Assembly: GCA_944472135.2 (NCBI GenBank)
Contig: CALYDD020000398.1
Coordinates: 1 to 64,000, forward strand
Direction of reading: 5' to 3'
From: Trichobilharzia regenti
Lineage: Eukaryota; Platyhelminthes; Trematoda; Strigeidida; Schistosomatidae
Length of the DNA: 64,000 bases
Positions within the stretch are counted from its first letter, which is position 1, and the number at the start of each line of letters is the position of its first letter. The notes below the pieces were generated by a model, which did not search any database, was not told where the DNA came from, and saw only the letters and a list, made by a program, of their open reading frames with translations. This document shows positions 12,430 through 25,539 of this stretch, one piece after another. Made by a program: the position numbers and the translations under genes.

Positions 12430-15260
12430 GATATATCTAATAAACAAACTAATATGGAATCACATAGAAATTCATTTATAAAACCAGAGGATTGTTCGGA
12501 ACTGAAAGAACTCGCCAAGTTGTTTCAAACACTACGACTTTGGCACACTAGGGTCAGTACTTAACACTCTTAGCTCCAACTCACAAGCTCGAGATTTGCG
12601 TATGAGAAACGAAGAACGCACCACAGAAGTCAGTCCTGCTAGAGTGTATGCTCTCACAGAAATCTTGAAGAAGAGAATGAACTGCAAACCTCACAGCATT
12701 TCTCTCCTCATAGACAAAGATGGGCTATGCACTGATTCTGCGGACATGCGTGAATTATTCAACAAAACATTTGCAGCTAACTACCTACAGTCCCGTTACT
12801 CGGTATACACCCTGCTACTAATGTGGCACAACTTCCATCTCTACCCACACCAAAACAAATAAGTGCCGTTGAACTCACTTATGTTAACATCAACCAAACC
12901 ATTAGAGCTCTCAAAAGCTTGAAACGTTTCGGCGCTGACGTTATGTCATTCTAGTTATATAAATATGATGGCCCTGACATCTCCTTGCTGCTGCTTAAAA
13001 TCTTCACAATGACCTTAGAAACGCAAACTTACCCTGATGCATGGAAAAAACATTTATTATGCCTTAACACAAATGTGGCTCGAAAACAGAAGTCAATAAT
13101 TGCAGGCCGATCATTACTCACTCTTGTGGGTGAAACGCTTGAAGTTGTTGATACGTTTGTGTACGTGGGTGGTTGTGTGAGTGCTGGTGGAGGGGTGACG
13201 GATGAGATTTCCAACCGTATAATGAAGTCTAGGGTGGCATACATTAACTTGAGCCACCTTCGGAGCTGTCGCGATGTTAGCCTGGCTGTCAAAGGTCGGG
13301 TATACAATGCTTCGTTGTGGGCCACTCTGCTCTACGCCTGTGAAACCTGGCCTCTCCGAGCTGAGGATGTGCGGCGACTCTGCGTGTTTGATCATCGCTG
13401 TCTCCGCAGAATTGCTTGTGTTCGTGTGTGTAATTCTGAGGTTCGGCAGCGTGTGTTTGAACACAGTGGAGAGAACTATTCATTGAGTGTCATCATCTGT
13501 AAACACCGGCTCTGGCGGCTTGGACATGTGCTACGAATGTCATCCCAGAGGCTTCCGTACAGGTCTCTGTTCGCTAGCCAGCCCTGGGACGGGATAAAAA
13601 AGGCGGAGAGGTGGTCAGTCCATGACGTGGCGTCGTCAGATGAGGGACTTTTGTGCTAGATTAGCATCGGTTGTTGTGTCACGACTCCTTGCTTGGGGTC
13701 CGCGAGATAGCTCAAATCGATGGCTCGAAACGTTATCGGATATGGCCAAGAATCGTAATCAATGGCGAACATGTTGCAATTTCCTTCTTTCTTCCATTCT
13801 CGATGATAGTTAACTAATACTGTTTTCCTTCCAGATGAAGCTCTTTATCCGTTCTCTATTCATATATTTTTTTCTTTTGATCTATGTTGTTTTAATAATA
13901 TTGTATGGCGCATCCCTCTTGGTGCCATATTGTACCAAGTTTTAATGCGTTTAAATAAAAATAAATAAATAATAAGGCCGATCGATATCACACCTATAGC
14001 ATCTAGAATTATGGAGAGACCAGTTAAAGATAACTTGATCAAACATATGCTTTGTTGCAACATCGTAAGTCCGAACCAACATGGATTCTCAAAATCCAGA
14101 TCATGTTTAACATGCTACCTAGACTTCTCTTATTTTGTGACCAGCAGTCGTGACAGGCGACAACTAGTACTTCTCATCTGCCTTGACTTTTCCAAGGAAT
14201 TTGACCGTGTCGGCCATTTACTGCTAATACATAAGCTGAACTCCTTAGGAATACGTGACCCATTATTAGGATGGCCTAAATCAAACCTTACCAACAGGTC
14301 CCAAATAGTTAAACATAGGTGTGTAACTTCCAAATCTAGCCAATCATTTCTGGTGTATTTCAGGGTAGTGTCATTGGGCCCCTCCTATTTACACTTTGTA
14401 TCAATGATGTACGCGCTTGCTTCTCACATGGGAATCCATTCATCTTTGCAGATGACCTAAACGTAGCTTATACATTCCAATGTGATGACCTAGGGTACTT
14501 CGAGAATGTTGTGCAGAAAGAATCAGATAAAGTGACTGCTTGGTCGTCTTTATGGAGCCTACAATTTAATGTGAACAAATGTGGTTGGATCTGCTTCGGC
14601 GCCCCCTCAATTGGCTTGAAACGAACGCTTCCATCTGCTAACCTACTCAGACTCCGAAGTGTCATCGACTTAGGCATGAGGTACTCTAGTGACTTAAAAT
14701 TCCCTGAGTAAGTGGCATCACAGAGTCGAAAGTAGAGGATGCTCTTAGGATGGTTTCTCAGGAACACTCACGACAATGAAACCAAGCTCATTCTATACAA
14801 AAACTGTGTAAGGCTACTAGTAGAATACTGTACATTTATAATTATCGGCGCTCGCATGTGTGGCAAGCTAAGGATAGAAAGTATCAAATGATATTTCACG
14901 TCCAAACTACTGTAGCATTACCGTGAGAAAGAATACATCTCACGGTGCATGATTCTAAATCTTTACCCACTATGGACGAGACGACTTATTATAAACCTAG
15001 TATTTTTCTTTAGGATCCTACACAAAATATCATTCCCAGACTATAGGGACATACAACTCTCAACGGAAGGCTCTTATGATCGGCGTTACCAAACTTGCAC
15101 AGCGCCAATAAAAGCCCTTAAATCAACACTCCGTGAAAGCTTCTTCACAGTCATGTATTATAAAATATAGAACAGTCTGCTCCTAGAAGTCAGAACTTGC
15201 ACCTTAGTTATAAGTTTCAAACACTCTCTGAGTAGACTGTTTCACTCTACTGATTACAGT
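12430..15260 (+). mobile_element. CR1-type non-LTR retrotransposon, right arm (5'-truncated, interrupted)
   Basis: Mirror of 9533-12363. Pre-RT region 12434-13050 (including 12596-12862), RT core 13975-14460 with IASRIMERP, NQHGFSKSRSC, LDFSKEFDRV, then a one-base frame change near 14345 and a FADD box at about 14448. The frame 14511-14711 and the C-terminal segment 14949-15170 follow, then NSLLLEV...SFKHSLSRLF to about 15250. A 0.9-kb RTE piece interrupts it. Some coding sequence between WKKH and the resuming RPISITPIAS is missing, so the RTE insertion came with a small deletion. Confidence 0.8.
13053..13974 (+). mobile_element. RTE-type fragment inserted in the right-arm CR1
   Basis: Mirror of 10819-11740. 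RTE C-terminal RT sequence 13053-13659, continuing in a second frame at 13622-13813, then a non-coding 3' region and a tail of AAATAAATAAATAA-like repeats ending near 13974. It differs from the left arm by at least one residue (Cys for Arg in LRSxRDVSL, near 13267), so the arms are not perfectly identical. Confidence 0.8.
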
Positions 15261-18200
15261 GATAAACTCTTCATTCTTAGAACGAATCAATTATTAGCTT
15301 AATACACTACCTAAAAGACGCGCATAAATACCCTAATTACTCTATACACGATAAATAAACTAGTCACATAGATGTATATAAAGACTGAGTAGAAATATAT
15401 GTATATATATATATACTAGATGGCAAAGTACGACGAATATGAACATATATGTGCAAACATTGAGGTCCTATTCATGTTCACATAATTTTTCTTTGCTCCC
15501 TGGTACTTTGCTGCTCTTCCATTCTCTTCTATTTGCCTTGTAGTGGAAGTTGCGCAGATCTACAGCTAAACTGAAGCTGAGGAAGAATTTAGGTCACTTA
15601 CTCATATATCTTCTTTCAATATTTTGGCTAGTAATATCTCAGCATCCTTGGAATAACCACGGTCACCATAACAGAACGCTGAACAGCATCCTATACAAGC
15701 AGTACCAGTGATCTAAAATGGCTTACAAATAGCTTTCTCCGTGTTAATCAACTTACTCGTACGTAACAACCATGCAGCGACAAATGGCGATTTTGGCTGA
15801 CGTTGGCGTAGTAAAACATATCTGCCTGACAATAACCAATATTAATCTGCATTCAGTACAATTCACTTCTGGTGTTACTTACGACAAAATTGCTGACAAA
15901 ATTATACAAATAAATCATTTATTTTAAATGAATGCCCAATTTGAATATAAATCATAAATAAGATGCGATGCTGCACACACCAAAGTCATGTGGAGGAATC
16001 GACCTCCAGATTTATTTTTCTCCAAGTATTTGTAATTCATCCGACACATACTTGAGTTTTTTGTTAATACGAAGACAGCATTTCTATATTTCTTAATCTG
16101 CTCCATTGAATGACTAGTTAGTGGCTTGTACCCACAAACTAATCTCAAAAACGACAGCAACATTGTTATTTCACCATAAACCAAATTGATGAAATTTAAA
16201 TAATACTTATCCATGCCTGTTGAACAGGTGTGTCACACGTAGATAGAAATAAATAAATAAATTATTATTAATATGTCAACTATGATTAAACATTCGGACT
16301 TGCTCTTGTGGCATTTTAGAGGCATTTATTGAAATCTGATTTAGATATGGATGTTTATTTCAGTTGAGAAGCTTGTGTGAAGCTGCAATGAAGGAGGCTG
16401 ATTAGGCAGTAGATAAATTTGTTCACGCGACTACACGGTCATTGTCATGGTTAAGGAATTCAGGCCAAGAATATTCAAACAATCCATATGATAGCACGTG
16501 AGAATAGATAGCGACAGAACAGTAAGCGCATCGCATACATGACGAAGATTGAAGTCGTAATGGTAGTTCACCTCTGTCTTTATCTGTCTCTCAACAATAC
16601 TGGGTCACCCATTAAGTAGTCTCTGCTCTCTGATTTAATAACAACATTTGTTTTTCATGGTTGAACTCACACCTTTGTCAAGTACAATACCTGATGTTAT
16701 GGTGTGGCATCTGCTAATGAAGAGATTTATGAATAGCATATAGATGCAGATATACGTGTATGTGTATATCATCTGCGAGAATACTGAGTGGCGGAGATAT
16801 GGATTTAGTGGATGATGCTTGTGAAGCAACATAGACGACATGGAAGGAAGACAAGGAAGCACAATACGGAAGACAACAGTAGCACAGATTGTGATTCCTT
16901 AGTATAGTGGACAACATGGAAGGAAGACAAAGAAGCACAACATGGAAGACAACAATAGCACAATTTTGAGGAGATGAACAGATTGTGATTCCTTAGTATA
17001 GTGGACTTGTTTTCGCTGAATGTCTGTTTTAATTTGCAAACATAAAACTCCGTTACTAAATTCTCTTGTGTTCTGCTGTTACAACAGTACTGTGAACTGT
17101 ATAGTCTACCGAATTTGTCAATGACCCATGAGGCGCCATCATTTGTTGGACCAATATGGAGCATTTCCTGGTTTAACGAACACACAGCAAACATCATTCG
17201 TGGATTCAGCCACCTCTGAGAACTATGGGTGTAAAGGCGATTACTGTGTAGTACTCAGTGAGCGAAACGGCTACCGCTAATTGCTGACGGAAATGAGCGA
17301 ATATAAATATCCAGGGTAGTTTATAAAGGGATATATGAAATACCACAGTCGAAAGCAGGAATCAACAGAGTGGGAGAGAAAGCTATTCCATTGGCGTTAA
17401 CAACTCAACGGAGATACTTCTGTGGAGAGTCTATCTGGAATCTGATTATGACGGTATAGAAGGCTTTCTACTCGGACGTCTGTTCCTATCCTTCAGTAGA
17501 CATCTGACGTTGATCCTGATACTTGGAGATGTTTTACCTGATGTTGGTTCCTCCCAATGCATTTATGTGTGTCGCAACTGTTCCGGTGATTTGAGGTCCA
17601 TAAGGCTTACCACTGGGCAGGTTTGTGATTTGAAATCACAATCCAGTTATGCATCATTCGGACGACTTATTGATTGCCTTCCATGATCGAATCTCCGCCA
17701 CAATATCATTAATTATTAAGGCTAGTGTTATTAGCATATCGGCTTATGCCTAATTACGGCGTTGCTGTCAAGATGATATTTGTCGCTCATATCACTAAGC
17801 TACTTGGAGAATATGTTTAGCCTATGGGATGTTGCTAAATGGGATTTGTGATTTGCAGTTTACACGGTTCGAGATGAAATTTCACCACAAATTCCCTCAG
17901 GAACCGAGATTATTCAGACAAGTCCACTCAAGTAGCTAGTCAAAAATCATATGGTTCGGACTGATTCGGCACCTCGATCCGAAAACGAAAGAAACATACA
18001 TTCGATGGTTATATCCCTACCCTCTGGATAGCAAAGGCAACCGGGTGATTTGATAGGTGTAAACACCACAATTATAAATCAATAAGTAGTATATGGCATC
18101 ATATAGGATGTTGCTGTTTGATGATTTCTGATGTGATTTTGCATGAAGTGAGGATTGTGAAACTGGACATACAAAAGATTATTGGCCACACCGTCATGTA

Positions 18201-20122
18201 TGTTCTCTTTAGAGAGTAATTCGCTTCAGGCAGTATTATCACCACTGTGCGTTATTTGCATTCTGAATTGAGTATAGTCCATCGTTTTTATATCTTCATT
18301 ACACTTGACTCTCAGTCAGCTCATTCACCTGGCTTTGTAAGTGCTCACGGATTTTCATTTCCACGCGATTGTTTAAGGCTTAACTGACCCCACTCCAGTG
18401 TCTCGTGAGTGAGCTCATTTGACAGTTTCCCTAACATGTGTTCAATCCGTCGTCATAGAGAATAGGAATTATGTTTGATTGTAGGAGGTGAACAGTAGTG
18501 AGGTGTATAAAAATGCAGAATCATATGAAATTGAAGAAAATATTAGATTCTATGCTGTCACACCTTGTTCAATTAAAAAGTTAATTGCCAGTGATGAATG
18601 TGTTCAGTGTGGCAGATGTAACGCGCAGATTAAAAGCGAGCACTGTGATCGACTTGAGTGAAATCAGCCAAAAGAAAGCGGATAAGAAGAAATACTTGTA
18701 GTGTGCATCTTCTCAATGAATCAAAGTTGCGAATAGATTTTCACAAATGGTGATAAATACAACCTAATTCACGAACACAGTATGATTATAGTACAGTACA
18801 TTGTGTGATTTAAGTGAAGTCAGGACATCTGAGAAGTGTGCCTGTGTGACTGACTGACTGACTCATTACCTGACATCACACTTTACTACTAGGCCACCCT
18901 TGTATCTGCCCTAATGATTCTGTTGTACTCTTGATTAGTAGACTTCAGAAAGCAAGTTCATATTAAGTAAGATCATAAAGTGACTTCAGTTAGAGAAGCG
19001 TTTAATTCGTAAGGTACTCAGTTGTCATTTCTTCCTCCTCTGTGATGCTTCAGAGATTTGAGCTCTTCAAATCAACGCTTCATAGTTGATCGAAAGCTTT
19101 CTGGTAACTGACTGTGGAATGAAATCGCCGAGCGTTCTGGTGTGCAGCAGTGACCAGGGAGTTCTACTAGGTCAACTGAAAGGAAAAACACTCGGCTATG
19201 ATATCGGGTCATAATGGGCATTAACTGAAATTTCCAGGCCGTTGTTCCTGTCCCAGTGACTGAGTGGATAGTGGGTTGACCCCATCACACCATTTAGTAC
19301 ACGTGTTTCAAGGATATCTGAAGATCAACACGAGGCTACTTTGGTTGATGATGACCGATAGTGGATTCCATGATGCACATTTGCTGTGTTTCGTACTTGT
19401 CAGCTGGCCTATCGGTTAAGGCTTTGGTGCTCTAAAAGCTGCTTCTAAGCAGCAAGCGAGTTTCAGTGGGAACACTGTCACTGACTGGAGATGCAGACAA
19501 TTGGATTTGGCGACTTCAAAGTAGGATACATTTTCCATAGTTGTCTAAATCCATCGACATGAAAGAATACATGTCGTGTGTCTTTTGACACTTGCCTAGC
19601 TAGCCAGCTAGCCGGTCAGCTAGCTAGTTTGTGTTCATCACTCAGGAGATCTCACTCACTACGCCTCTCAATTATAGGAAAGGAAGCATCAGAACCTAGG
19701 GTGACATTTCACCATGATTTTCAAATCACACATCGTTCTATCATTCACAGACTGGCATCTATTACTTGTAACCGAAACAAAACGTGCATACAACTGTCAT
19801 TATGTGCTGGTTAGTTCAGAGGTGTGCATATCTCTTACCCGATGAGACTTTTGAAAAGAAACAGAAAATTCGTTCAAAAGCATGACGATTCAGCACATTT
19901 TAAGCATTAAAAAATAATGGCAGGTGGATGAACAATGCATGAAATGCATAGAAGCAAACAGATACCGAGTTAAAACTTCATACATGAAAATATACCGATT
20001 TCCATTAGTTTGAAATTACAAGAGCCTATAAATTGTGGATTTCACTGGTGATTTCTGTCTACTCCAACTTAAAAGCACTCGAAGATTTACAAAAGAAAGC
20101 CAATAAACAGACATACCTATTA
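15261..20122. other. Right-arm stretch without recognisable genes
   Basis: Mirror of the gene-free part of the left arm (about 4670-9532). It contains the TA run at 15395-15416, the tandem duplication 16836-17005 and the GCTAGC cluster near 19595-19628. I see no coding region, RNA gene or transposon end that can be supported. Confidence 0.6.
16836..17005 (-). repeat. Local tandem duplication (right arm)
   Basis: Mirror image of 7784-7953 in the opposite palindrome arm, with the same length difference between its two units, so the tandem duplication predates the palindrome. Confidence 0.8.
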
Positions 20123-20567
20123 TCTATCGACTAATAATGGTCTTTTGCAGTATTGAAGCTTTTCGTGACTATGCGTTGCTCAAGTAAGATTCGGACAGCT
20201 ATGCAATAAGATGAACAGATCTGCATCCTGTGTTTACACCATATCGAGTAGGGTTTCCTGTCCTTACAATAGACCACTTCATATTTTCTGACAGTTTGCT
20301 TCAAGATGTCACACTGAACTTTATCACTCTACTTCAATTTTGTCTTCTATCTTCACCTGGTCGTGTACAGGAAATATTGATAACATTTTAATCATTTTCG
20401 TTGAAATATACACAAGTGACCAGAAAGCAAGAAAAAGATAATTCACATGTTCGCATATTCCGTTGGTTCTACACACAAAACATTTCATCGAATATACACA
20501 GATGTGATAATTAGATAACAAAGAATAATACAGTCAGCATATTTGTCTAAAATTATATATAGACTGT

Positions 20568-21496
20568 ATAGACATAAAGGGTAGTTTCCTAGACAACTCC
20601 TACATTTTGTTGTAAAATTCAACTTTTGACCTGTTTGTCTAGTAGGCAGTTTTGTGTTTCTGTAACAGTTTTCTGTTAATTTCATAGAGAATTTTAAAGA
20701 AATAGCATCAGGAGTGGACTGAGTTCTGTTATTTGTTGGCTCATGGCTATGAGAAGAAGCATGAATTCTACAAGATCAAAACACAACTTTCAAATCATCA
20801 AATTTCAAATCGATTTATGGGATATCGCTATTCCTGATAAATTTCAACTATAAAGCACGAAAATAATCATCAAATATCCATCCCAGTGGGGATTCACGAA
20901 TTTCGTTGCGTTCAAAGAAGCATGAATTCTAAAAGATCAAAAAAAAACTTTCTGTGTGCATTAAGAACACATTTACAAAGCCTCAACTTTGAATGTACGC
21001 AGATACAATGAGCATTCGAAAAAGAATGTAACTGGTGGTGAAATTAGTCAGAGAATCTTTGAATAACAGCAAACTCTGAATCACTGTCTAATTGTTAGTT
21101 GTAAATATTCTACCAATGCTCGTCTCCAGCCTTTCAGATCCTTCATACATTGATCAGAAACTGCTTTGTGTCAAGAAAAAATATTTGGTAGGGAACTCAA
21201 GAAGCAGCCAAAAAACAGCAGCAAAAAATGGATTTGTGCTGGACACGCCCTCAAAAGAGATAACATAATGGCATCATTTGCAAAATAAATGAATGGAACC
21301 TTAATTGGAGGACAGTGAAGTGTGGAAACGTAAGATAACACAGAAAGTATCATGCGTGAAGGAGTCAGTTGAAAATGATGTTAGCGATATTCAACAAGGA
21401 AATCAGAAACAAAGAATGGCTAAGAAATATCCTTTGAAAATATGGAAAAATGTTCTCAAAAAAAACAGTGGATTGCATGCAGCCTAAATAAAGAGC
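20568..21496. other. Ancestral block in the right arm
   Basis: Occupies the place held by 2544-4207 in the left arm. The same sequence, inverted, is at 32223-33160 in the third copy, and diverged relatives are at 41390-42330 and 49780-50680. This shows the block belongs to the older repeat unit. The open frames (for example 21305-21487) are not conserved in the diverged copies, so it is treated as non-coding. Confidence 0.75.
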
Positions 21497-21789
21497 GTCT
21501 AGAATAAATATTACGGTGATAAATTCTAAAAATGAATGGCTTATTCAAGGAATGCATTTCTGCAACGTCGTACGCAGACGCTTGTCTAACAGCCACAACA
21601 TCAATTGTAGTGGTCCCTCTTCAGTGCTACTGAAGTGTCACTCATCACACGAAATCATTCATCGTAAAAACCTGACAAAATCTACATGATTCCTACTGAA
21701 TGCATTTCAGTAGTTTGATAGTTAACTGAAGTGTCTTGTGGCCTTAATAAGACAACAACAAGATACCTCCAACATTAAGAGAAGTCGCG

Positions 21790-23285
21790 CGTAGAGATGT
21801 ACACTGAATGTGCAATTTACATTAAATGATGTCATCTATAATCAGAGGGATGGAGTCGCCATGGGGTCTCCTTTAGGACCGCCCTTAGCGGACGTCTTCA
21901 TGGCAAGCTCAGAGAATGGCCTACTAAAGGAAACCATCGACAGTTTGTTTTATGTATAAAAGATATATTGATGGTACCTTCATTGTATGTGATGAAAACT
22001 CTTCAACTGCCGAACTTCTTGGTATATTTAACGGTTCTCACCCATCTTTGCTTTTCACGGTCGAAGAAGAGTCGAACTCCTCGTTTTATTTCCTTGATGT
22101 TAAGCTAGATAGAAGAGAGAATGGAACGCTGTTAAGGTCGATTTACCGAAAGCCAACATTCACTGGATAGTACACTAACTTCAACAGTTGGGTACCTTTA
22201 GGGAGAAAGAGAAACCTCATTCATTCCCTGTGCTCCCGAATTCGTAAAATCTGCTCTGCAGAGACAATCGAAAGGGAACTAGATAACCTTCGATCAAATC
22301 TCCTTAACAATGGTTGTCCCACAAGGTTCATTGAACGTAACATCAAGAAAGAATCCGCCCCTAGACAAATCACAGTGCCAAAGAAAAAACTGTTTGAGTC
22401 TTGCATTCAAAGGTGACACCATTTCGGAATTGGTTAAAAATCGTTTATCTAAATGTATTAAACGTACTTTTCCTGCAGCTGACTTGCATCTAGTTTATAC
22501 CAGCCGAAATAGGATTAGACAATGCGTCAAGGATAGATTACCGCTTTTGTCCACATCTTTGTGCATTTACTCATTTACCTGATCTTGTGGAGCTGATTAT
22601 ATTGGACGTTGTAAGCGTAATCTCCGAAAACGTGTTGCTGAACACTATCCGGTTTGGTTAATGAAAGGCGAACGAAGAACTGAGAAATCATCTATTTGTG
22701 ATCGCCTGTTATGGTTTGGTCATTTAGCCCCACGTGATTCATCTTTCGAAGTTATCTACATGGCAAAATCGAATCGATCCAAAGTTTGCGTTTTCTTCAC
22801 TTATGCATAGCCGAAGCTTTAGCTATACATGAACAGAAACCTAAATTATGTGTTCAAAAACGTTTTGTCAAACCCCTTTCTTTACCTTGGTCATAGTAAT
22901 GTTCTTTCCAGTTTTTTTTATTTTATTTTACCACTTGAATTCTTTCCACTTTGATTCACATCTTCATTCTTATCATAATCGTACTCCTGATTTTTTAAAT
23001 TTTTAGACAACACTTGACATTTCTAAAACAATTTTGACATCAATCCACTCATGGAACAATCTTTAAAAATTCTGTAATTTATCCACCTCAACTCCACGCC
23101 TTGTAACATTTTAGTTATCGTTATTCTTATCACATATATATGTATATCGACTGAGCAATTGTCTAGTGCCAATTAATAACCTTTTCCTGGAATATGAATA
23201 CAACTGTGCAGCTTGAAAATGAAGTCGTTGAAAACGAATTTATTCGCTGAACAAAAAAAACTGTCTTTTTACTTATGAATATATG
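21790..23285 (+). mobile_element. Penelope-like element remnant (right arm)
   Basis: Mirror copy of the left-arm PLE: RT end with RYIDG (21952-22170), then the linker and GIY-YIG region (22310-22650, with an in-frame stop where a Cys would be expected in IYSFTxSCGADYIG), then a C-terminal region around 22720-22890 with frameshifts. It is followed by an AT-rich 3' region to about 23285. The same 3' region recurs at 40604-40870 and, in inverted and direct form, at 46968-47716, which helps define its end. Confidence 0.85.
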
Positions 23286-24589
23286 GGTATTTTTCACGCG
23301 TAGTTGACAGTCATGATATATTTTCCAATCAAGAAAAAATAACGCTAACCCATCCACTTCATATCGCGGTGCAACAAAACTATCAAAGAAAATGGAAGCA
23401 AACAGCCAGCTACCGTAAACCACTACCTATTAACCACAACGAAATTCCTTCTACAAAAGTAGGTCAAAAGTTTTATTTTACAACAAAGTGCATGGATTGT
23501 CTGCCAAACCACACTGCTTCCGTCAGTGCAATCTAAATAAATATTTTTATATCCATTTGGTATATTATTCTCTGTTCTCTAATTAGCAAATCTGTGTGTT
23601 TACTGTGTTGTGTGGCGTCTTCTAAAAAATATACTTGTAATCTATAAATGTGTGCTGGTCGATTGTTTTTCTGATAATTGTTAAAGTAAGAACAAAATAT
23701 TTTGAAGCTGATTGGACTGAGGTGAAACAAGTAGGGTAATACAGATCAGCAGTATCTCTTGAGAGAGACAGTGAGAAATTTTGTGTTCGTCTATTGAAAG
23801 GACGAAAATCAACTGAATTGTTGTCTTCAAGCAGAGAACTGACACTCGCCTCCTACTGTTTCGGTGTCAGAAATTCCCCTCAAACATGTACAATGATAAA
23901 ATGCTTCAAAGACAACTAAAAGATGATTGTTCACCGAAGAATCTATTTGTCGTCCTGCTCAACAGTAGAAACACTGAAACCTCGAAATTGTCTCAGCAGT
24001 GCTATAAGCCAGCTACACATAAACAAGGTAACCAACTAAGTAAGCACAGAACGAAATCGGTTAACCGAAATTCAACTGCAAGGCCAGCCTCGGGATCGAG
24101 TAGAATGTTTCCAGCTAGGCAGGATAAAACATTCTCCACACGAAAGTCATACATCAACGCTCACCTCAGACAGTCCAGTGTCGCAATAACCCGCAGGCAC
24201 TCAAGCAAAAGCACATGGCTAGACAACAAATATTCAATTCATCGGACAAACACAAAGAGAAGCATTCAAATAAGAGATTAAACACAGACAAACACAAGTT
24301 ATAAGCATGCATTTAGCATATGACATAAGAATATCAGAACAAAGAAAGTAGGATGATAATCACTAAGCTATTTGAAACATCCTAATATGTCATCGATATT
24401 GTATTCGATCTCCCATGACATATTTCTCGAACGGTTATTCTATTACATCTTTACTCACTTCATGTATGCATAAACATATGCAAATGTATTTGAGCATAGA
24501 TAAGGCGGGAATAACGCTTTGATTTGGAATATAGTTCTTATAGCAAACTTTTGGAATTTCACGAATTACGTAATATTCTCTTTGATTCT

Positions 24590-25405
24590 TGTTCCTTAGT
24601 GTACAACTGGAGAAGAAATGGATTTGTATAGCTGCCCAACAGTATTGTGGAACACCACAGATTTCATAGCGAATAACTATCATTTCGCTGTCCTTCCAGG
24701 TACCTTGTGTCTGCGAAGAACTCAAGGTCACTAAGACCAACTACACAGTAGGACTCAACGATTGGTTTTCTGAATGCAAACCACAAAACGTCAGTTTCAG
24801 TTTTTACAACTTTCTAATTCCCTTGCGGTTTTGATCAATACGATTGCAACCATACAACGCTTCAAGCTTCTGACCATTCACTGTAATCCAGGTGGAAATA
24901 TCCACGCATAAATATACCGCCAAACAAACACTAACAGTGAGTCGGTCCTCTTCGCTGAATAACTCGTCTTGTCTCAGTGGAGATGCGTTGAGTTCATTGA
25001 GGTGACTGAATCACTGTTAACAAAGTAAGATTTCATCGTCTGACCCATCAGTTAAAGTACACTCTGTGAACATCGAGGTAAAGTAATGATCCAATGATCC
25101 AGAAAAGTAAACAGATTTTGAAACTGTATTTTCCCAGACAAACAAACGTTTATTCAACAACAAAATACGCGTATTGAGGAAGACGTCTATCGGACTGTTT
25201 TAAGTGGTGAGTAAGGATTGCAGAAGAGTGACATCCATACCATGAAACGAATGGAGATATGTGGCTACCTTACAACATCAAAAAATCCAATGACGCTGAA
25301 ATAACAGAACTTAGTCAAAGGAGGCCAATTTTTATCTGAGTATATCCTTTGATTAAAATGTAGCAGATAAAACAACGATATCACCACTTCAAACTGAAAT
25401 TAGGA
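24590..25405. repeat. Older inverted repeat, proximal copy
   Basis: Diverged reverse complement of 35500-36135. Matching points include the exon-like segment 24600-24834, CACTGTAATCCAGGTGGAAAT-like sequence near 24880, AAGTGGTGAGTAAGGATTGC near 25203, and GATATCACCACTT near 25380. The distal copy lacks about 240 bp (24950-25190). It flanks the second inverted duplication, so the whole 24.6-36.1 kb region is nested inverted DNA. Confidence 0.8.
24600..24834 (+). pseudogene. Exon-like conserved segment of unknown gene (proximal)
   Basis: After a good acceptor (pyrimidine tract ending CTTAG at 24599) an open segment reads CTTGEEMDLYSCPTVLWNTT and continues FIANNYHFAVLP. One base later in register it continues CEELKVTKTNYTVGLNDW up to a stop at 24832. 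A second acceptor-like CTTCCAG at 24699 could instead start the latter part. The diverged copy at 35862-36130 keeps most of these residues (SCPTV, TDFIANN, FAVL, LNDW, FKPQ). That points to former coding sequence, now frameshifted in both. I do not recognise the family. Confidence 0.4.
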
Positions 25406-25539
25406 AGAAGCTCATGAAGAAGAGAATAAGCTAAACATTTCACATCACATCCGAATGAATAAAAAATATTCATAGGAAAAATGGTTGAGGGCTGAATCTG
25501 ACAAAAGAAAAAGATAAATATCTAGTGTAATACGCCACG

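Larger units (their letters stand above)
12407..24022. repeat. Right arm of giant palindrome
   Basis: Reverse complement of 1-12386, apart from a replaced block (20568-21496 here against 2544-4207 on the left) and a few indels. One indel is in a TA microsatellite. Another is a one-base loss near 17440 that breaks a 105-codon ORF which is open on the left arm. The right arm and the third copy at 29192-33604 share variants that the left arm lacks, for example in the PLE ORF near 22507 and 31218 (AGG codon on both, ATG on the left). Confidence 0.95.
20123..24535. repeat. Second inverted duplication, proximal arm
   Basis: Inverted copy of 29192-33604 (coordinates sum to 53727-53728). It overlaps the outer part of the palindrome's right arm and extends about 510 bp past base 24022. 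Outer breakpoint: the segment CTATCGACTAATAATGG is shared and the sequences part immediately outside it. Inner breakpoint: shared GATTTGGAA near 24527, then divergence. The spacer between the arms is about 4.65 kb. Confidence 0.93.

Noticed and set aside
23886..24281. 131-codon ORF, with its copy at 29447-29842
   Set aside because: Diverged relatives at 39990-40200, 48706-48880 and 33660-33960 keep the nucleotide sequence but not the frame, so it behaves as a non-coding repeat.
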